Made by a program: the position numbers and the translations under genes. A DNA stretch of 64,000 nucleotides from Rhizorhabdus dicambivorans (GTDB lineage: Bacteria > Pseudomonadota > Alphaproteobacteria > Sphingomonadales > Sphingomonadaceae), in NCBI RefSeq assembly GCF_002355275.1, contig NZ_CP023449.1:248001-312000 (forward strand), given 5' to 3'. The notes under the pieces were generated by a model. It worked only from the letters and a program-made list of their open reading frames with translations. It was not told the origin of the DNA and searched no databases. Below, in pieces: positions 50,552 to 58,255 of this stretch (positions are counted from its first letter, which is position 1; each line of letters starts with the position of its first letter).

Positions 50552-51115
50552 ATGGCCAAGACCTTGCTCGGCGGCGTGTTCGCGGGCGTTGCGATGTTCT
50601 TCATCGGCTTCATCTTCTGGGGGACGCCGCTCAGCCAGCTCGCCTTCAACCGGATCGAGCAGCCGCAATCGGCGGCGATCCAGCAGGCGCTGGCCGAGAA
50701 TCTGACGATAACCGGCACGGGCACCTATGCGATCCCGGCGACAGGATCGGCCGCCGGCGACATCCTCTATGCGCGCGGCCCGGTGGCGATGGTGCATTTC
50801 AACACCGGGGGCTTCCCGGTGGTCGACAGCGCCTCGCTGCTATCGGGCTTCGTGCTGGCGATCGTGACCGGGCTGATCATCGCGCTGGCGATGGGCGCGG
50901 TCGGCTCGCGCGTGCCCGACTTCTTCAGCCGGGCGCGGATCGCGATCCTGTTCGCGCTGGCCGCCACGCTCTACATCGAGATCGGCCAGCCGATCTTCAA
51001 CCATTTCGGCTATGGTTACTGGGTCTATCTGTTCCTGAGCGACTTTATCGGCCTGGCGGTCGCGGGGCTGATCATCGCCCGCTGGTTCCTGCCGAAGGGG
51101 GGAATCCAGAGCTGA
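50552..51115 (+). CDS. Conserved inner-membrane protein
   Basis: The 187-residue product has a first helix LLGGVFAGVAMFFIGFIFW, a periplasmic segment of about 60 residues (QPQSAAIQQALAENL), then three helices (SLLSGFVLAIVTGLIIALAM, RIAILFALAATLYIEIG, FIGLAVAGLIIARWF). It looks like a DUF1761/DUF2938-type small membrane protein, function unknown. GGAGGGT stands before ATG 50552; an earlier ATG at 50537 is less well placed. Confidence 0.75.
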   Translation: MAKTLLGGVFAGVAMFFIGFIFWGTPLSQLAFNRIEQPQSAAIQQALAENLTITGTGTYAIPATGSAAGDILYARGPVAMVHFNTGGFPVVDSASLLSGFVLAIVTGLIIALAMGAVGSRVPDFFSRARIAILFALAATLYIEIGQPIFNHFGYGYWVYLFLSDFIGLAVAGLIIARWFLPKGGIQS

Positions 51116-51132
51116 GCGCGAGTCTTTTGTTA

Positions 51133-51192
51133 GGCCCTCAGGCGCCGGGCGCGAGGCATCCGCCTCGCTTGGCTTTCCTCGCATAAGCTCGG
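51133..51192. repeat. Left 60-bp arm of a long palindrome split by the IS element
   Basis: The reverse complement of this arm begins CCGAGCTTATGCGAGGAAAG and closely resembles the right arm at 52351-52410, starting CCGAGCTTATTGCGAGGAAG. The outer ends (GGCCCTCAG... / ...CTGAGGGCC) match exactly. Without the IS element the loop would be about 95 bases. Confidence 0.8.
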
Positions 51193-51237
51193 GCGGCCGT
51201 TCGGCCTTGCGGATCGCCGTGCGATCCGACGCCGGGC

Positions 51238-51243
51238 TCTAGG
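51238..51243. repeat. Target-site duplication, left copy (TCTAGG)
   Basis: TCTAGG directly before the element is repeated at 52302-52307 directly after it. The NCTAGN form is the known target preference of IS481. The transposase stop codon TAG is read from CTA 51239-51241 on the other strand, inside this duplication. Confidence 0.9.
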
Positions 51244-52219
51244 TGTGGAGCCTCAACAGGTTATTCATTGGCTGACGTAGTCGGCTGATGGGCGGTTGTG
51301 ATTGTAAGCTGCCGTGGGGGCGGTGCCAGTTATAATTATGGAGCCATGGACTGAGGGCGCGTTTGCGGTGCTCGGAGGTTGGATAGGCGCGAGCATATGC
51401 CCATTCGCGTAAGCTGGTCTGGATGAAGCGTTCGGCCTTGCCGTTAGTCTTGGGCGTGTAGGGTTTGGTGCGGATGTGCTTGAGGCCGAGTGCTTTGCAG
51501 GCGTCGCGGAAGGCGAAGCTTTTGTAGCAGGCGCCGTTGTCGGTCATGACGCGCGAGACAGTGATGCCGAGGCTTTGATAATAGGCGATGGCGGCGAAGA
51601 GGAAGGCGGTTGCGCTTTCCTTCTTTTCGTCGGGGAGGATCTGGCTGAAGGCGATGCGCGAGGCATCGTCGATGCAGACGTGGACGAACTCCCAGCCCGC
51701 GCCGTAGCGCTCGCCAGCACGGCTGCCGCGAGTGCTGCTCTGCTTTGTCCGATTGCCGGTGATGCGATGGCCGACGCGTTCGAAGCGGCCGAGCTTCTTG
51801 ATGTCGATGTGGATCAGCTCGCCGGGGTGCGCGCGCTCATAGCGACGGATGGGCTCGGGAGGATCGAGATCGCGCATTCGGCTCAAGCGTGCGTTGCGCA
51901 GTATCCGGCTGACAGTGGCTGGCGAGAGCTTCAGCGTGGCGGCGATCTGCTTGCCGCAGAGGCGCTGACGGCGCAGGGCGATGACCTGCTCGATGCGGTC
52001 GGCGGGCGTGGCGCGGGGCATGGCGTGTGGGCGCGAGCTGCGGTCGACGAGACCGGCTTCGCCTTCGATCCGATAACGTGCCAGCCACTTGGCTACGGTT
52101 CGCTCCGAGACGCCCAGGGCGGTCGCGACCGCCCTGGGCGTCTCGCGCAGAACCATCACGCGCCGGACGATCTCGGCTCGACTGAAGGGCGTGGTTCGGG
52201 CATTCTTGTGGATGTTCAT
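51239..52219 (-). CDS. IS481-family transposase
   Basis: The 326-residue product has an N-terminal helix-turn-helix (RAVATALGVSERTVAKWLAR), a second HTH_38-like region (KQIAATLKLSPATVSRIL), and the integrase core with the DDE residues in IHIDIKKLG, VMTDNGACYKS and KTNGKAERFIQTSLREW. The HRPHGSLQSQPPISRL tail is standard for IS481. The start ATG 52219 lies within the element. The stop TAG (51239-51241) belongs to the flanking target duplication, so insertion into CTAG completes the gene. Confidence 0.96.
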   Translation of the reverse strand: MNIHKNARTTPFSRAEIVRRVMVLRETPRAVATALGVSERTVAKWLARYRIEGEAGLVDRSSRPHAMPRATPADRIEQVIALRRQRLCGKQIAATLKLSPATVSRILRNARLSRMRDLDPPEPIRRYERAHPGELIHIDIKKLGRFERVGHRITGNRTKQSSTRGSRAGERYGAGWEFVHVCIDDASRIAFSQILPDEKKESATAFLFAAIAYYQSLGITVSRVMTDNGACYKSFAFRDACKALGLKHIRTKPYTPKTNGKAERFIQTSLREWAYARAYPTSEHRKRALSPWLHNYNWHRPHGSLQSQPPISRLRQPMNNLLRLHT

Positions 52220-52301
52220 CCGGTCGTTCCTCCAGACCTGACGTGTCGCAACATCAGTCTGATCCGGTCACGCCGGATGAACAACCTCCTGAAAGCTCAC
52301 A
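51244..52301 (-). mobile_element. IS481-family insertion sequence, complete
   Basis: The 1058-bp element starts TGTGGAGCC and ends AGCTCACA. The terminal inverted repeats of about 27-30 bases match at roughly two positions in three (ATGAAyAACCT... inward). A 6-bp TCTAGG duplication flanks it, and one intact transposase gene fills most of it. All signs point to a recent, intact insertion. It lies in the loop of a long palindrome between two housekeeping genes. Confidence 0.93.
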
Positions 52302-52307
52302 TCTAGG
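52302..52307. repeat. Target-site duplication, right copy (TCTAGG)
   Basis: It is identical to 51238-51243 and lies directly after the right terminal repeat, which ends in CTCACA. Confidence 0.9.
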
Positions 52308-52350
52308 TCGGAATTGCAGAGGTTCGAAGAGGCAAGCGCGTGCAGCGCGT

Positions 52351-52410
52351 CCGAGCTTATTGCGAGGAAGCCAAGGCCAGCGGAGGCTGGCCGCCCGGCG
52401 TCTGAGGGCC
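52351..52410. repeat. Right 60-bp arm of the interrupted palindrome
   Basis: It is the reverse-complement partner of 51133-51192 with a few differences near the middle (GGCCAGCGGAGGCTGG here). It is followed by its own short hairpin CCAGCCCAGC...GCTGGGCT and then the end of the ATP12-type gene. Confidence 0.8.
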
Positions 52411-52427
52411 AGCCCAGCGGCGCTGGG

Positions 52428-53120
52428 CTAAACCAACAACGCCAGGAAGCGGGCACCCGCCTTGAAATCCGCCCGCTTGTTCTCGCGCGCCTGGCGGGCC
52501 AATTCGTCCTCGCCCCATTGCTCGATCTGCCACAGCTCGTCGAGATGGGCGGCGGCGAAGGCGCTTTCGACGTCGATCTCTCCCTCAGCCAGCGCCAGTG
52601 CGATCACCAGCGAGCCCGAGATGGTGACGAGCGGCTGGAGCGCGGCGAGCGCGAACGCATCCCGCTGGTGGATCGCGGCGGCGAGGCGGGCGACCGTCTC
52701 GGGCGGCTGGGCGCGGTGGACGATGCCTTCGGCCAGCTCGAAATGGATGTCATAGCGCTGCTGCGCCCAGTCGAGCAGCGGGTCCCACGCCTCGGCCTGG
52801 CTGCCGACCAGCTCGGCCGGGCTTTCGGCGCGGTAGCAGAGCAGGTCGGTCTCGGCATAGGCGGCGAGCCCTTGCGTGAAAGCCGCCGGATCGGGCGCGA
52901 CCCGGTCGATCGCGGCATTGGCGAGACCGGTGAGCGGCATCGATCGCGGATCGATCTCCTCGGCCTGCGCATCCCATTCGGCGGCGACGGCATGGGCCAG
53001 CGCCGATGTCGGCAGGACGAGATCGGCCCGCGCCGGGGTCTTCACCGCGCGGCCGTCCAGCCGGATGGCATGGCCGCCCGCGACCGCTTCGGTGGTGACG
53101 GTCTTGTAGAAACGCTTCAT
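52428..53120 (-). CDS. ATP12-family F1-ATPase assembly chaperone
   Basis: The 230-residue product begins MKRFYKTVTTEAVAGGHAIR and has GRAVKTPARADLVLPTSALA, DLLCYRAESPAELVGSQAEA and WDPLLDWAQQRYD, the pattern of ATP12, which in mitochondria and alphaproteobacteria helps assemble the F1 alpha subunit. It is found in alphaproteobacteria often next to a HAD hydrolase and a RluA synthase, as here. A palindrome separates it from the HAD gene. Confidence 0.93.
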   Translation of the reverse strand: MKRFYKTVTTEAVAGGHAIRLDGRAVKTPARADLVLPTSALAHAVAAEWDAQAEEIDPRSMPLTGLANAAIDRVAPDPAAFTQGLAAYAETDLLCYRAESPAELVGSQAEAWDPLLDWAQQRYDIHFELAEGIVHRAQPPETVARLAAAIHQRDAFALAALQPLVTISGSLVIALALAEGEIDVESAFAAAHLDELWQIEQWGEDELARQARENKRADFKAGARFLALLV

Positions 53121-53134
53121 CTGTCCATCTCAAT

Positions 53135-53263
53135 CGTCATGCTGAACCTGTTTCAGCATCCACCGGGAGCCCTGGTCGGACATCCCGGTTCTGTTTCAAG
53201 GGCCGTGTCTCCGCCAAACCAGTCCAGGCGGCCTGGTGGATGCTGAAGCAATTCCGCATGACG
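53135..53263. repeat. Inverted repeat between the HAD and ATP12 genes
   Basis: CGTCATGCTGAACCTGTTTC at 53135 is mirrored by a segment ending GCATGACG at 53263, with GGTGGATGCTGAA in its first half. The arms are about 29 bases with some mismatches. The inside holds further small stems (GGCGGCCTGG). Confidence 0.75.
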
Positions 53264-53268
53264 AAAAA

Positions 53269-53943
53269 TCAGGAGGCCCGGACTTCCAGCGCTGTCCGCA
53301 ATATCTCGGGCAACTGCTCGGGCCGGTCGGCGACGAAATGGGCGCCCTCGTCGAACAGCTCGGCCGCGTCATGATAGCCCCAGGCGACGCCGACCGCGGT
53401 ACAGCCGGCGTTGATGCCCATGCCGATGTCGAAGCTGGTGTCGCCGATCATCACGCTGGTCTCGGGCGCGGCGCCGGCGTCGGCCATCGCCTGCAGCGCC
53501 ATCGACGGATGCGGCTTCGACGGATGGCGGTCGGCGGTCTGGAGCGAGACGAACAGTGCCTCGATACCATGAGTTTCCAGACAATGCTGGAGGCCGCGGT
53601 CGGACTTGCCGGTGGCGACCGCCAGCATCCAGCCCTCGGTATCCAGCGCGCGCAGCACCTCGGCGACGCCGGGGAACAGCGGCTCCTCGACCTGGCCGCG
53701 GCCGCGCATCCCCTGGAAGGCGCGCTTGTAGGTCTCGCCGAGCCGGACATGGAGATCATGGTCGGCCTGGGGCAGCAGCGCCGCCACCGCCTGGGTGAGG
53801 CTGAGGCCGACGACGCGGCGGATCGCCGGGTCCTCGGGCGGGGTCAGCTTCTCGACCGCAAAGGCCTCCGCCATCGCCCGGCAGATATTGGCCTGGCTGT
53901 CGACCAGCGTGCCGTCGCAGTCGAAGATGGCGAGACGGTTCAT
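53269..53943 (-). CDS. HAD-family hydrolase, phosphoglycolate phosphatase-like
   Basis: The 224-residue product has the HAD motif I in AIFDCDGTLVDSQANI (nucleophilic Asp), motif II/III region LAVATGKSDRGLQ with the Lys, and motif IV in MIGDTSFDIGMG. The cap is helical (C1). These suit Gph/YfbT-type phosphatases; the substrate is not fixed. It overlaps the RluA gene as ATGA, so the two are coupled. Confidence 0.93.
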   Translation of the reverse strand: MNRLAIFDCDGTLVDSQANICRAMAEAFAVEKLTPPEDPAIRRVVGLSLTQAVAALLPQADHDLHVRLGETYKRAFQGMRGRGQVEEPLFPGVAEVLRALDTEGWMLAVATGKSDRGLQHCLETHGIEALFVSLQTADRHPSKPHPSMALQAMADAGAAPETSVMIGDTSFDIGMGINAGCTAVGVAWGYHDAAELFDEGAHFVADRPEQLPEILRTALEVRAS

Positions 53944-55067
53944 GCGCGGTTGCGCCCGCGCCGTTCGCCGCGCCGCGCCTTGCGCGCGTCCTTCGCCTTG
54001 TGGGCGAGCGCCCGCTTCTTGCCTTCGGGCGTGTCCGCGAACTTCACCTCGTCGATCGGCAGCGCATCACCCCGCGCCTCCTCGAAACCCAGGTTGCGCA
54101 GCGTCTCGGCGAAATGCTCGGGCAGCTCGGCCCGCATGTCGATCTGGCCGCCATCGGGATGATCGACCCTCAGGCGCCGCGCGTGGAGATGCATCTTGCG
54201 GCTGATCGTGCCCGACAGGAAGGCCTCCGCCCCGCCATATTTGCCGTCGCCGACGATCGGGTGGCCGATCGCCGCCATATGGACGCGCAGCTGGTGGGTA
54301 CGGCCGGTATAGGGCTGCAGCTCGACCCAGCAGGCGCGGTTGCCGGCGCGCTCGATCACCCGATAGCGGGTGCGGGCGGGGCTGCCTTCCTTCTCGTCGA
54401 CATGCATCTTCTCGCCGCCGGTGCCGGGCTGCTTGGCGATCGGCAGCTCGATCATCCCGTCCTCGATCGAGGGAACCCCGGTGACGATCGCCCAATAGAT
54501 CTTGCGCGCCGTGCGGCTGCTGAACGCCTTGGCGAAATGGCCGGCGGCGCGGGCGTTGCGCGCGACCAGCAGCACGCCGGACGTGTCCTTGTCGAGCCGG
54601 TGGACCAGCTTCGGCCGACCTTCCGCCTCGAAGGTCAGCGCATCGAGCAGGCGATCGACATGGACCTCGGTCTTGGTGCCGCCTTGCGTCGCGAGGCCGG
54701 GGGGCTTGTTGAGGACGATCGCCGCCTTGTCCCGATGGATCACCATCGACTGCGCCAGTTCGGTCTCCTCCGCGCTCAGCGGGGCGCGCGGCTTGGCCGG
54801 GCGCTGCGTCTTGGCGGCGGTGGCGGCGGCGGCCACCTCGGCCGGGGGCACGCGGATGATCTGGCCCGCCTCGATCCGGTCGCCGGGCGCGGCCCGCTTG
54901 CCGTCGACCCGGAGCTGGCCGGTGCGCGCCCAGCGCGAGACGATGTTGAAGCTGGTATCGGCCATGTGCCGCTTGAACCAGCGGTCGAGCCGGATGCCAT
55001 CGTCATCGTCGGCGACGGTGAACTGACGGCCCTCGCCGCCGGCTGCCTTGTCGGAAGTCTCGCTCAT
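53940..55067 (-). CDS. RluA-family 23S rRNA/tRNA pseudouridine synthase
   Basis: The 375-residue product has an N-terminal S4-like RNA-binding region (IRLDRWFKRHMADTSFN, about 25-85), then the catalytic domain with the Asp in KLVHRLDKDTSGVLLVAR near 165 and YTGRTHQLRVHMAAIGHPIV near 255, and a basic C-terminal tail (KARRGERRGRNRA). RluC is the nearest well-known match by layout, but the target uridines cannot be told. It overlaps crcB and the HAD gene by four bases each. Confidence 0.94.
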   Translation of the reverse strand: MSETSDKAAGGEGRQFTVADDDDGIRLDRWFKRHMADTSFNIVSRWARTGQLRVDGKRAAPGDRIEAGQIIRVPPAEVAAAATAAKTQRPAKPRAPLSAEETELAQSMVIHRDKAAIVLNKPPGLATQGGTKTEVHVDRLLDALTFEAEGRPKLVHRLDKDTSGVLLVARNARAAGHFAKAFSSRTARKIYWAIVTGVPSIEDGMIELPIAKQPGTGGEKMHVDEKEGSPARTRYRVIERAGNRACWVELQPYTGRTHQLRVHMAAIGHPIVGDGKYGGAEAFLSGTISRKMHLHARRLRVDHPDGGQIDMRAELPEHFAETLRNLGFEEARGDALPIDEVKFADTPEGKKRALAHKAKDARKARRGERRGRNRA

Positions 55068-55441
55068 GCGACGGCCCTGCCGAGCGCGAGGCCGAAGAAC
55101 AGCATCAGGATCGATCCCGCCACCGACGAGACCGCATAGGCGGTCGCCATCATATATTCGCCGCGCGACAGCATATCGAAGCTTTCGAGGCTGAACGCCG
55201 AGAAGGTGGTGAAGCCGCCGAGCACGCCGACGCCGAGGAACAGGCGAAGCGGCTCGCCCTCGAGCGGCGTGCGCGCGATCACCCCGGCCAGCACTCCCAT
55301 CAGCAGCCCGCCGAGCAGGTTGACGATCCAGGTGCCGAACGGAAAGCCGGGGCCGAGATTCCTCAGCGCGACGGTGCCGATATGATAGCGGAAGCCGGCG
55401 CCGATCGCGCCGCCCAGCATGACGAGGAAAAGCGGGGGCAT
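55064..55441 (-). CDS. crcB: Fluoride ion channel CrcB/Fluc
   Basis: CrcB exports fluoride as a dual-topology dimer. The 125-residue product has four membrane helices and the signature GGFTTFSAFSLESFDML near residue 75, with an Asn in TWIVNLLGGLLMG that lines the pore. The length is standard. No fluoride riboswitch was recognised upstream. It heads the crcB-rluA-HAD unit. Confidence 0.95.
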   Translation of the reverse strand: MPPLFLVMLGGAIGAGFRYHIGTVALRNLGPGFPFGTWIVNLLGGLLMGVLAGVIARTPLEGEPLRLFLGVGVLGGFTTFSAFSLESFDMLSRGEYMMATAYAVSSVAGSILMLFFGLALGRAVA

Positions 55442-55485
55442 GGCGCCCCTTTAGCGAGTGGGGCGACGGGACGCCACTTTTTCTC

Positions 55486-55506
55486 CCCCTCCCGCTCAGG
55501 GAGGGG
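55486..55506. repeat. Short hairpin before crcB
   Basis: CCCCTCCC (55486-55493) and GGGAGGGG (55499-55506) flank GCTCA. It lies between the end of the lipoprotein gene and the start of crcB, in a 74-base gap. It resembles half of the hairpin pair at 46992-47100. Confidence 0.55.
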
Positions 55507-55515
55507 AATCATCCT

Positions 55516-56052
55516 TCACTTGCCGTCCTGTACCCGGATGCGCCCGCTCGATCCGCCGGCCGCCGGGGCGATGCTGATCGTCACCCGGTCATTGTCCTCC
55601 TTGATGGCGCTGAAGGTTGCGGCGGCGCCCTGCCGCGTCACCGCGACGTCGCGGAAACCGGCCGCGCGGCCGGCATCGGCATAATAGGCCGCGACCTTGT
55701 CGGGCGCGGCGGGGCTGGTGAAGCGCATGTCGACCTGGCCATTGTCGGGGCCCTCCCGGTCGACGACGTTGATCGCGGAAAGCTCGGTGCCGGGATAGAG
55801 CTTCATCCCGTCGATCTCCATATTGTCGCTGCCGAGCCGCATGCCCTTGATGTTGATCCGGCCGCCGAAACCAGGGGTGTCGATCGACACCCCCTCCTTG
55901 CCGTCATTGGCCGAGACCGCGATATTGCCGTCGGCGCCGATGCTGACCGAGGCCGAATCGCCGCCCTGGTCGTTCCCGTCCTTGCCGACCTTCAGCTCGC
56001 AGCCTGCGAGCAGCAGCATCGGAAGCATCCATCCCAGCACCGCCTTGCGCAT
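55516..56052 (-). CDS. Hypothetical lipoprotein
   Basis: The 178-residue product has a lipoprotein signal peptide with lipobox LLAGC near residue 18. The mature part is acidic and Gly/Asp-rich (DGNDQGGDSASVSIGADGNI), with repeats of the form VSIxAxxGxI, then a C-terminal domain with KVAAYYADAGRAAGF and DNDRVTISIAPA. It has no name I recognise. The ATG at 56052 suits the signal peptide. It is divergent from a small membrane-protein gene. Confidence 0.8.
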   Translation of the reverse strand: MRKAVLGWMLPMLLLAGCELKVGKDGNDQGGDSASVSIGADGNIAVSANDGKEGVSIDTPGFGGRINIKGMRLGSDNMEIDGMKLYPGTELSAINVVDREGPDNGQVDMRFTSPAAPDKVAAYYADAGRAAGFRDVAVTRQGAAATFSAIKEDNDRVTISIAPAAGGSSGRIRVQDGK

Positions 56053-56144
56053 CGTCCTTCTCCCGGCGTCATCCGAACCCAAGCTGTATTATTAAAATAC
56101 TACACCAGTTGCAATCCCGCCCGACATGGAGGATGCTGCCGGCC

Positions 56145-56366
56145 ATGTTCAATCTCGTTTCGCTGGTGATCGGTTTCGTCGCGCTGGGCGGCGCCATTCT
56201 CGGCTTCTTCCCCTTCCTGGGCTGGATGAACTGGGCGGTGGTGCCGGTGGCGCTGATGGGTGCCGCCTTCGGCATCCTGTCGCGGCAGGATAGCGGGCGC
56301 CGGCTCAACAGCTTCGTGCTGGTGGTCGGGATCGTCCGGCTGATCATGGGCGGCGGACTGTTCTGA
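56145..56366 (+). CDS. Small two-to-three-helix membrane protein
   Basis: The product of about 73 residues has hydrophobic segments NLVSLVIGFVALGGAILGFF and WAVVPVALMGAAFGIL, then FVLVVGIVRLIMGGGLF. Function is unknown. I take ATG 56145; ATG 56133 lies too close to GGAGG, but could be used. Its stop codon (TGA 56364-56366) overlaps the apparent CTG start of the following cupin gene. Confidence 0.65.
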   Translation: MFNLVSLVIGFVALGGAILGFFPFLGWMNWAVVPVALMGAAFGILSRQDSGRRLNSFVLVVGIVRLIMGGGLF

Positions 56367-56791
56367 GCGATCCCCATGCCCTGATCGAACGGCTGGGCCT
56401 GGCCCCGCATCCGGAGGGCGGCTGGTATCGCGAGACGTGGAGAGAGGGCACGGAAGGGCGCGGCCATGCCACCGCCATCTATTTTCTGCTGGAGGCCGGG
56501 CAGCGTTCGCACTGGCACCGGGTCGACGCGGCCGAGCTGTGGCTGTTCCACGCCGGCACCCCGATCGACCTGAGGATCGCCCGCGACGGGCAGGGCCCGG
56601 TGGAGACGATCCGGATCGGGGCCGACGTGCTGGCGGGCGAGCATCCCCAGGGCCTCGTCCCCGCCGGCTGGTGGCAGGCGGCCGAGACGCGGGGCGGCTG
56701 GGCGCTGGTCAGCTGCATCGTCGCGCCTGGCTTCGATTTCGCCGGTTTCGAGCTGGCACCGCCCGGCTGGAGCCCTGCTGTCGGAGACTGA
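56363..56791 (+). CDS. Cupin protein, DUF985/COG3542 type, with apparent CTG start
   Basis: An open frame from 56363 gives 142 residues, SDPHALIERLGLAPHPEGGW after the start, then YRETWREG, GQRSHWHRVDAAELWLFHAG and GWALVSCIVAPGFDF, all typical of the DUF985 cupin family. Homologues start just before LGLAPHPEGGWY. No ATG, GTG or TTG occurs in frame near there, but CTG 56363 overlaps the TGA of the upstream gene (CTGA, like the common ATGA). I infer translational coupling from CTG. A sequence error is the other option. Confidence 0.8.
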   Translation: MSDPHALIERLGLAPHPEGGWYRETWREGTEGRGHATAIYFLLEAGQRSHWHRVDAAELWLFHAGTPIDLRIARDGQGPVETIRIGADVLAGEHPQGLVPAGWWQAAETRGGWALVSCIVAPGFDFAGFELAPPGWSPAVGD

Positions 56792-56884
56792 TACGGTCTC
56801 GAAACCTGCGCCTTCTTGCAGAATCGGCCGGTAGCGCGCAGTTTCGCGGTTCGGGCGACGGGGGCGTTGCCTTGGGGGAGCAAG

Positions 56885-57571
56885 ATGACGCCAGCCGAAC
56901 TCGCCGCGCAGCTGCCCAAGGGCAGCGTCTTTTCCGAATGCGACGACAGCCAGCTGGCCGATCTGCTGTCGATCGGCACGCTCCAGACCACCAAGGCCAA
57001 TGAGGAGATATTGCGCCAGGGCGACGAGGGCACCTCGCTGATCCTCGTCCTCGACGGCGTCGTCCGCGTCTCGATGGTGACGCCCAACGGACGCGAGATC
57101 ATCCTCGACTATGCCGAAGCCGGCGCGGTGCTGGGCGAGATCGCGGTGCTCGACGATCAGCCGCGCACGGCATCCGCGATCGCGATGTGGGCGGGGCGGC
57201 TGCTGCGCATCTCCCGCACCCATTTCTTCGGCTTCATCGAGCGGCATCCCAAGGTCGCGATCCGCCTGCTGCGCGAGATGGCCCGCCGCCTGCGCGAGAG
57301 CGACATGACGATCGAGAGCGACCGTGCCTTCACCACCGGCCCGCGCCTCGCCCGCTATCTCAAGCGGCTGACCGACCAGAAGGTCCACGGCACCCGCCTG
57401 ACCCGCGACCTCAGCCAGTCCGAGCTGGGCAGCTTTGTCGGCATCAGCCGCGAGAATATCAACCGCCAGCTCGCCGCCTGGGCCAGCGAAGGCGTGATCG
57501 AGCTGACCCAGGGCAAAATCCGGATCATCGATCCGGACTATCTGACCCAGATCGCCGAAGCCGCCGACTGA
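56885..57571 (+). CDS. Crp/Fnr-family transcriptional regulator
   Basis: The 228-residue product has an N-terminal cyclic-nucleotide-binding-like domain (about 10-125, with EILRQGDEGTSLILVLDGVV and GAVLGEIAVLDDQPRTASAI) and a C-terminal winged helix with SQSELGSFVGISRENINRQL. It lacks the Fnr-type Cys cluster. The RTASA in place of the CRP RSAxV suggests it may still bind a nucleotide. GGGGGAG precedes ATG 56885. It comes before trpF on the same strand with 30 bases between, but a link to tryptophan is not obvious. Confidence 0.92.
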   Translation: MTPAELAAQLPKGSVFSECDDSQLADLLSIGTLQTTKANEEILRQGDEGTSLILVLDGVVRVSMVTPNGREIILDYAEAGAVLGEIAVLDDQPRTASAIAMWAGRLLRISRTHFFGFIERHPKVAIRLLREMARRLRESDMTIESDRAFTTGPRLARYLKRLTDQKVHGTRLTRDLSQSELGSFVGISRENINRQLAAWASEGVIELTQGKIRIIDPDYLTQIAEAAD

Positions 57572-57601
57572 CGGGTTGACGAAGCCGGCCCATCGGCCGA
57601 C

Positions 57602-58255
57602 ATGGCCGCGATGCAGCGCGTAACCGCCAAGATCTGCGGGCTTTCGACGCCGGAGACGGTGGACGCGGCGATCGCCCATGGGGCGAGCCATGCCGGCTTC
57701 GTCTTCTTTCCGAAAAGCCCGCGCAACCTCGCCGCCGATCAGGCACGCGCCCTGACCCTGCGGGTGCCGCCCCATGTCGGCAAGGTCGGCGTGTTCGTCG
57801 ATGCCGAGGACGAGGTGATCGACCGGGCGATCGGCATCGGCGGGGTCGACACGATCCAGCTGCATGGCAAGGAGCCCCCCGAACGCCTTGCCGCGCTGCG
57901 CCGCCGCCATCCGGGCATCGCGTTGTGGAAGGCGATATCGATCCGCACCCGCGCCGATCTCGATGCGGCGAAACTCTATCGGCCGGTGGCCGATCTGATC
58001 CTCTATGACGCCAAGACCCCCGAGGGGACGCTCCCCGGCGGCATGGGCCTGCGCTTCGACTGGACCCTGCTCGACGGTTTCGCGCACCCGCAGCGCTGGG
58101 CACTTTCGGGGGGGATCGACGCGGGCAATGTCGCCGACGCGGCGGGGCGCACCGGGGCGCGGCTGATCGACACGAGTTCGGGCGTCGAAAGCGCCCCCGG
58201 CATCAAGGATGTGGACAAGATCGCCGCCTTCCTCCAACGGGTCGCCTCATTATGA
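57602..58255 (+). CDS. trpF: Phosphoribosylanthranilate isomerase
   Basis: TrpF carries out the third step of tryptophan synthesis from anthranilate. The 217-residue TIM barrel has the catalytic Cys in [12 protein letters not shown] near residue 12, [12 protein letters not shown], the catalytic Asp in LILYDAKTP near 130, and [10 protein letters not shown] with a phosphate-binding loop. ATG 57602 and ATG 57611 are both possible. It overlaps trpB by four bases. Confidence 0.95.
   Translation: MAAMQRVTAKICGLSTPETVDAAIAHGASHAGFVFFPKSPRNLAADQARALTLRVPPHVGKVGVFVDAEDEVIDRAIGIGGVDTIQLHGKEPPERLAALRRRHPGIALWKAISIRTRADLDAAKLYRPVADLILYDAKTPEGTLPGGMGLRFDWTLLDGFAHPQRWALSGGIDAGNVADAAGRTGARLIDTSSGVESAPGIKDVDKIAAFLQRVASL

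Noticed and set aside
55442-55515. Fluoride riboswitch before crcB
   Set aside because: The 74-base gap holds only a GC-rich hairpin and lacks the conserved riboswitch core.
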